36,253 nucleotides of DNA from Deltaproteobacteria bacterium (GTDB lineage: Bacteria > Myxococcota_A > UBA9160 > SMWR01). A program made the translations under genes and the position numbers. Each line of letters starts with the position of its first letter. The first letter of the stretch is position 1. Below the pieces are notes generated by a model. It was not told the DNA's origin. It saw nothing but the letters and a program-made list of their open reading frames with translations, and did not search any database. Positions 33,566 through 36,253 of this stretch are shown here, piece after piece. Where the stretch lies: NCBI GenBank assembly GCA_002729515.1, contig PBYF01000066.1, positions 1-36,253 of the forward strand. Reading direction: 5' to 3'.

Positions 33566-35107
33566 ATGAACGGCGCCGAGGCCCTGGTTCGGACCCTGGT
33601 GCAGTCCGGCGTCGAGATCTGTCTCACCAACCCGGGCACGTCGGAGCTGCACTTCGTCGCTGCGCTCGACCGGGTACCTGGCATGCGACCCGTGCTGGGG
33701 CTCTTCGAGGGCGTGGCGGCGGGCGCCGCTGACGGCTACTCGCGCATGGCCGGCAAGCCCGCCACGACCCTGCTCCACCTGGGTCCCGGGCTCGGCAACG
33801 CGCTCGCGAACCTCCACAACGCACGGAAGGCTCGCTCGCCGGTGGTGAACCTGGTCGGCGACCACGCGCTGAGCCACGCGGCATACGATGCGCCGCTCTC
33901 TTCCGACGTGGCCGCGATCGCCGCGCCGGTTTCCAGCTGGGTGCGCCGCTGCGAAGACCGTGCGGAGCTTGCCGCGGACGGCGCCGAGGCAGTGGCGGCT
34001 GCCCACGGACCCCCCGGGCAGGTCGCCACACTGATCGTGCCGGCGGATGTCGCCTGGAGCGAGGGGCCGGGACCCGCAGCGCCGCGCCCGCCGCGGCTGC
34101 CCCCCGCACCCGATCCGGAAGCCGTGCGCGCCTGCGCCGCCGCGCTGCGAGAAGAACCGGCTGCGCTGCTGCTGAGCGGACCGGCCCTGAGGCGCGAGGG
34201 CCTCGCGCGGGCAAACGCCGCGGCCTCCGCCACCGGCGCGAAACTCTTCTGCGACACCTTCAACGCGCGTCTCGAGCGCGGAGCAGGCGTCCCGCCCATC
34301 ACCCCCCTTCCTTATTTTCCCGAGCCTGCTCTCGAAGCGCTCGCGGGCCTGCGTCACCTGGTGCTGGTCGGTACCCAGTCGCCGGTCGCGTTCTTCGCCT
34401 ACCCGGAGCGCCCGAGCGAACTCGCGCCGCCGGGCTGCGTCGTGCACGTGCTGGCAGAGCCCGGCGCGGATGCGAACGCGGCGCTCGAGGCCCTCTGCGA
34501 CGAACTGGGCGCCGGCCCGCCGCCGCCCGCGGTAGCGGAGGAGGCCCGCCCAGCGCGGCCCAGCGGCAAGCTCGGCCCCCGGTCTATCGGTGCATCGCTG
34601 GGCGCGCTGCTTCCCGAGGGCGCGATCGTCTCGGACGAGTGCATCACTGCCGCGGCTGGCATTTTTCCGCAGACCCGCGGCGCAGCGCCCCACGACTGGC
34701 TCTTTCTCACCGGGGGCTCCATCGGCCAGGGCATGCCGCTCGCAACGGGCGCCGCCCTCGCCTGCCCCGACCGCAAGGTGGTGTGCCTCGAAGGAGACGG
34801 CTCGGGCATGTACACGCTCCAGTCCCTGTGGACTCAGGCCCGGGAAGGCCTCGACGTCACGAGCATCGTCTTCGCCAATCGCAGCTACGCGATCCTCGCG
34901 GTCGAACTCGCGCGCCTCGGCGTCACCGAGCCGGGCCCCCGCGCCCGCAGCGTCCTGTCCGTCGAAGACCCGGAACTGGACTGGGTCGCCCTTTCCCGCG
35001 GCATGGGCGTGCCCGCGCGACGCGCCTCGACCGCCGAGGAGTTCCACGCGGCACTCGAGACCGCCCTCGCCGAACCCGGTCCCCAACTCGTCGAAGCCGT
35101 CTACTGA
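33566..35107 (+). CDS. Acetolactate-synthase-like thiamine-diphosphate enzyme
   Basis: 513 residues from ATG 33566 (an upstream in-frame GTG at 33539 is less likely). The N-terminal Pyr domain has [20 protein letters not shown] and the cofactor-activating Glu48 in [20 protein letters not shown], then [21 protein letters not shown] middle domain follows (residues 180-330). The PP domain has [19 protein letters not shown] and the ThDP/Mg motif [20 protein letters not shown] ending in FANRSY. This is a family annotated acetolactate synthase large subunit or benzoylformate-decarboxylase-like. It is shorter than IlvB (about 570) and no IlvN partner is adjacent, so a catabolic decarboxylase or lyase role is equally likely. 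Confidence 0.88.
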   Translation: MNGAEALVRTLVQSGVEICLTNPGTSELHFVAALDRVPGMRPVLGLFEGVAAGAADGYSRMAGKPATTLLHLGPGLGNALANLHNARKARSPVVNLVGDHALSHAAYDAPLSSDVAAIAAPVSSWVRRCEDRAELAADGAEAVAAAHGPPGQVATLIVPADVAWSEGPGPAAPRPPRLPPAPDPEAVRACAAALREEPAALLLSGPALRREGLARANAAASATGAKLFCDTFNARLERGAGVPPITPLPYFPEPALEALAGLRHLVLVGTQSPVAFFAYPERPSELAPPGCVVHVLAEPGADANAALEALCDELGAGPPPPAVAEEARPARPSGKLGPRSIGASLGALLPEGAIVSDECITAAAGIFPQTRGAAPHDWLFLTGGSIGQGMPLATGAALACPDRKVVCLEGDGSGMYTLQSLWTQAREGLDVTSIVFANRSYAILAVELARLGVTEPGPRARSVLSVEDPELDWVALSRGMGVPARRASTAEEFHAALETALAEPGPQLVEAVY

Positions 35108-35136
35108 AGCCCACAGGCGTCTCTACTGAAGCCCAC
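35100..35136. repeat. 22-bp tandem duplication across the stop codon of the ThDP enzyme gene
   Basis: TCTACTGAAGCCCAC occurs at 35100-35114 and 35122-35136. The first copy includes the gene's last sense bases and TGA; the second repeats them downstream. Confidence 0.85.
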
Positions 35137-35209
35137 GGGCCCCTCGAAGCCTCCAACCGCAAGGGGGGGAGCACAAATCCCCGGGCCATACCGCTCCAAG
35201 AACTGGGGA

Positions 35210-35225
35210 AGGCATGTTCCTCGCA
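35210..35225 (+). promoter_or_regulatory. Candidate sigma-54 promoter for the PEP-CTERM gene
   Basis: AGGCATGTTCCTCGCA has the obligatory GG (35211-35212), ten bases, then GC (35223-35224), close to the TGGCACG-N4-TTGCA consensus. PEP-CTERM genes in several lineages are controlled by the PrsK/PrsR system with sigma-54, which makes the placement sensible. It lies about 200 bases upstream of the start codon. Confidence 0.4.
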
Positions 35226-35306
35226 GACGGAAGAGTTTTTCCGTTACTGCCCGCCACCCCCAGGGGGACAAATAGGTAACTAATGGATTTCAAAGGAGTT
35301 CACTTG

Positions 35307-35312
35307 TATAAT
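35307..35312 (+). promoter_or_regulatory. TATAAT -10-like box
   Basis: A perfect TATAAT sits in a roughly 40% GC stretch (35281-35340) inside an otherwise very GC-rich window. No good -35 element lies 16-18 bases upstream. A start near 35319 would place the whole structured leader in the transcript. Confidence 0.35.
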
Positions 35313-35328
35313 CAATGAGGCATGGAAC

Positions 35329-35402
35329 TTGCGTCTCCAGTTGCTACCCACTAGGTCCGATGAGTTCTCACAGTGGTTGTGAGTGCCCAGGATCGGACGC
35401 AA
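35329..35402 (+). ncRNA. Candidate structured 5' leader (cis-regulatory RNA) of the PEP-CTERM gene
   Basis: GTCCGAT (35355-35361) pairs with ATCGGAC (35392-35398), enclosing a hairpin CTCACA-GTGGT-TGTGAG (35367-35383). An outer TTGC (35329-35332) can pair with GCAA (35399-35402). Alternatively TTGCGTC (35329-35335) pairs fully with GACGCAA (35396-35402), which competes for GAC at 35396-35398. It ends 24 bases before the start codon. It does not match the riboswitch classes I know. Confidence 0.45.
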
Positions 35403-35426
35403 AATCAGAAGAGAAAGAGAGACAGG

Positions 35427-36253
35427 ATGTTTCAAAAGTTATCCCTCTACTTAGTGGTTTCACTCGCAGTTCTTGGAATCGCGGGAAGCGCATCAGCCGC
35501 GGTCATGAACTGGGAGGGCACGACGATCGTCAAGCTGGGCGACTTCGCCAATGCGAAGCCCACCGGCGGCGGCGTCGCCACCATCAACGGCGTGAGCGGC
35601 GGATTGGGTCACCTCGCCACTCTGCGCCTCGCCCCCAGCCGAGGTGTGGTCACGGCGAACTTCACCAAGTTCGTCACCGACCCCGACACCCAAGGCAACA
35701 ACATCGCGTCGGTTCAGTTCATCGGCGTCGTGGGCGGCACGGGAACCCTCAAGCCCATCTCGGGAGCCCTGAATGATCCGCTCGCTCCTCCGTTCGAAGG
35801 CACGATGCCGCTTCGGGGCCTCGTCCGGCTGTGCCTGTTCAGCACCGCGTGTGCTGCTAGTGCCCCGATGGTCCTGACGGAACACACCGCGGGTAGTTCG
35901 ACGATTGGTATCGGCATCGGCGGGCTGCTCACGATCAACATCCTGAACGGTCTGTATCGGATTTCCGTCCAGGCCAACCCCTGGTCGCTCAAGACGGTGA
36001 CGGTCTACGACGAGCAGACCACCGCGGTTAACTACGCGAAAATCACCCTTCCGCTTAAGTTCCAAGGCTGGGCACACGGTCCGGCTTCGGCAACCACCAG
36101 CACAGCTGCTGTCGGCGGAGTGGTGCAGTTGATCTCGGCGAGCCAGATCACGAGTAACTTGACCCTAGGGTCGAGCGCCAAGGTGGCCTCGGCGCAGACG
36201 ATGCTCATCGAGTTCGTTCCGGAGCCCGGAATGCTGCTGATGCTCGGTTCGGG
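35427..36253 (+). CDS. PEP-CTERM sorted exported protein, 3' end cut by the window
   Basis: The frame is open from ATG 35427 to the window end (275 codons). A Sec signal peptide is clear: LSLYLVVSLAVLGIAGSASA with cleavage near ASA-A. The mature part is rich in Gly, Thr and Ser, beta-like and low in charge (TTIVKLGDFANAKPTGGGVA; STIGIGIGGLLTINILNGLY). It ends with IEFVPEPGMLLMLGSG. VPEP followed by a hydrophobic stretch is the PEP-CTERM sorting signal, whose membrane helix and Arg-rich tail would lie beyond the edge. Such proteins are processed by an exosortase, not present in this window, and delivered to the cell surface or extracellular matrix. The coding region is less GC-biased than its neighbours. 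The function is unknown. Confidence 0.88.
   Translation, partial: MFQKLSLYLVVSLAVLGIAGSASAAVMNWEGTTIVKLGDFANAKPTGGGVATINGVSGGLGHLATLRLAPSRGVVTANFTKFVTDPDTQGNNIASVQFIGVVGGTGTLKPISGALNDPLAPPFEGTMPLRGLVRLCLFSTACAASAPMVLTEHTAGSSTIGIGIGGLLTINILNGLYRISVQANPWSLKTVTVYDEQTTAVNYAKITLPLKFQGWAHGPASATTSTAAVGGVVQLISASQITSNLTLGSSAKVASAQTMLIEFVPEPGMLLMLGS

Noticed and set aside
33461..35086. 541-codon minus-strand frame opposite the ThDP enzyme
   Set aside because: It is the antisense shadow of a gene with complete ThDP motifs; its own translation is Arg/Gly/Ala-rich and featureless.
35329..35402. Cyclic-di-GMP (GEMM) riboswitch
   Set aside because: GGACGCAAA resembles one GEMM segment, but the GGCAAACC and GGUAGCGGGG elements are absent and the stem arrangement differs.

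Overview
The window is a very GC-rich, densely coded stretch from a Gram-negative bacterium: five or more lipobox-bearing lipoproteins, a periplasmic-adaptor ABC exporter and a PEP-CTERM surface protein all imply an outer membrane. The mix (DUF3604, DUF3313, fused MFS/spermidine-synthase-like proteins, PEP-CTERM, glutathione-type formaldehyde dehydrogenase, HspQ, NFACT/RqcH-like) suggests a delta-proteobacterial or Myxococcota/Binatota-like environmental lineage, but that is inference. I see no rRNA, tRNA, CRISPR array, insertion sequence or prophage. Many genes start with GTG or TTG.

Layout. 1-789 (-): DUF4396 membrane protein with a Met/His-rich 14-residue tandem repeat, cut by the window edge. 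945-2268 (+): a GT-C glycosyltransferase broken by a frameshift. 2376-10722 (-): a lipoprotein, a GT2 glycosyltransferase, then a DUF3604 metallohydrolase-like lipoprotein, a DUF3313 lipoprotein and a large MFS/spermidine-synthase-like protein that look like one operon, plus another small lipoprotein. Three decayed genes lie in or beside this block: an isoprenylcysteine methyltransferase tail, an internally deleted spermidine-synthase-like gene and a SAM methyltransferase. 11463-15914 (+): a lipid-flippase-like protein, a GT2 and a GT-C enzyme with a C-terminal beta-type extension. 15920-20712 (-): a DPM1-like GT2, a small exported protein, HspQ and a 974-residue fusion of a GT-C transferase with an alkaline-phosphatase-superfamily domain. 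Together 11-21 kb looks like a surface-glycan or glycolipid assembly region.

20759-21709 (+): zinc alcohol dehydrogenase. 21743-25012 (-): NFACT/RqcH-like protein, MutM DNA glycosylase and an M50 site-2-protease-like protein. 25082-28038 (+): fused trehalose-6-phosphate synthase/phosphatase overlapping a TauE/SafE permease. 28121-32331 (+): adaptor, ATPase and two permeases of a MacAB-like exporter. 32355-33464 (-) and 33566-35107 (+): divergent formaldehyde dehydrogenase and an acetolactate-synthase-like ThDP enzyme. 35108-36253: an AT-richer intergenic region with a sigma-54-like site, a TATAAT box and a structured leader, followed by a PEP-CTERM protein truncated by the window end.

The most interesting items are the GT-C/phosphatase-superfamily fusion with a threonine where sulfatases carry Cys/Ser, the leader with two competing stems ahead of the PEP-CTERM gene, the spermidine-synthase-like protein that lacks the catalytic aspartates, and the cluster of gene fossils.
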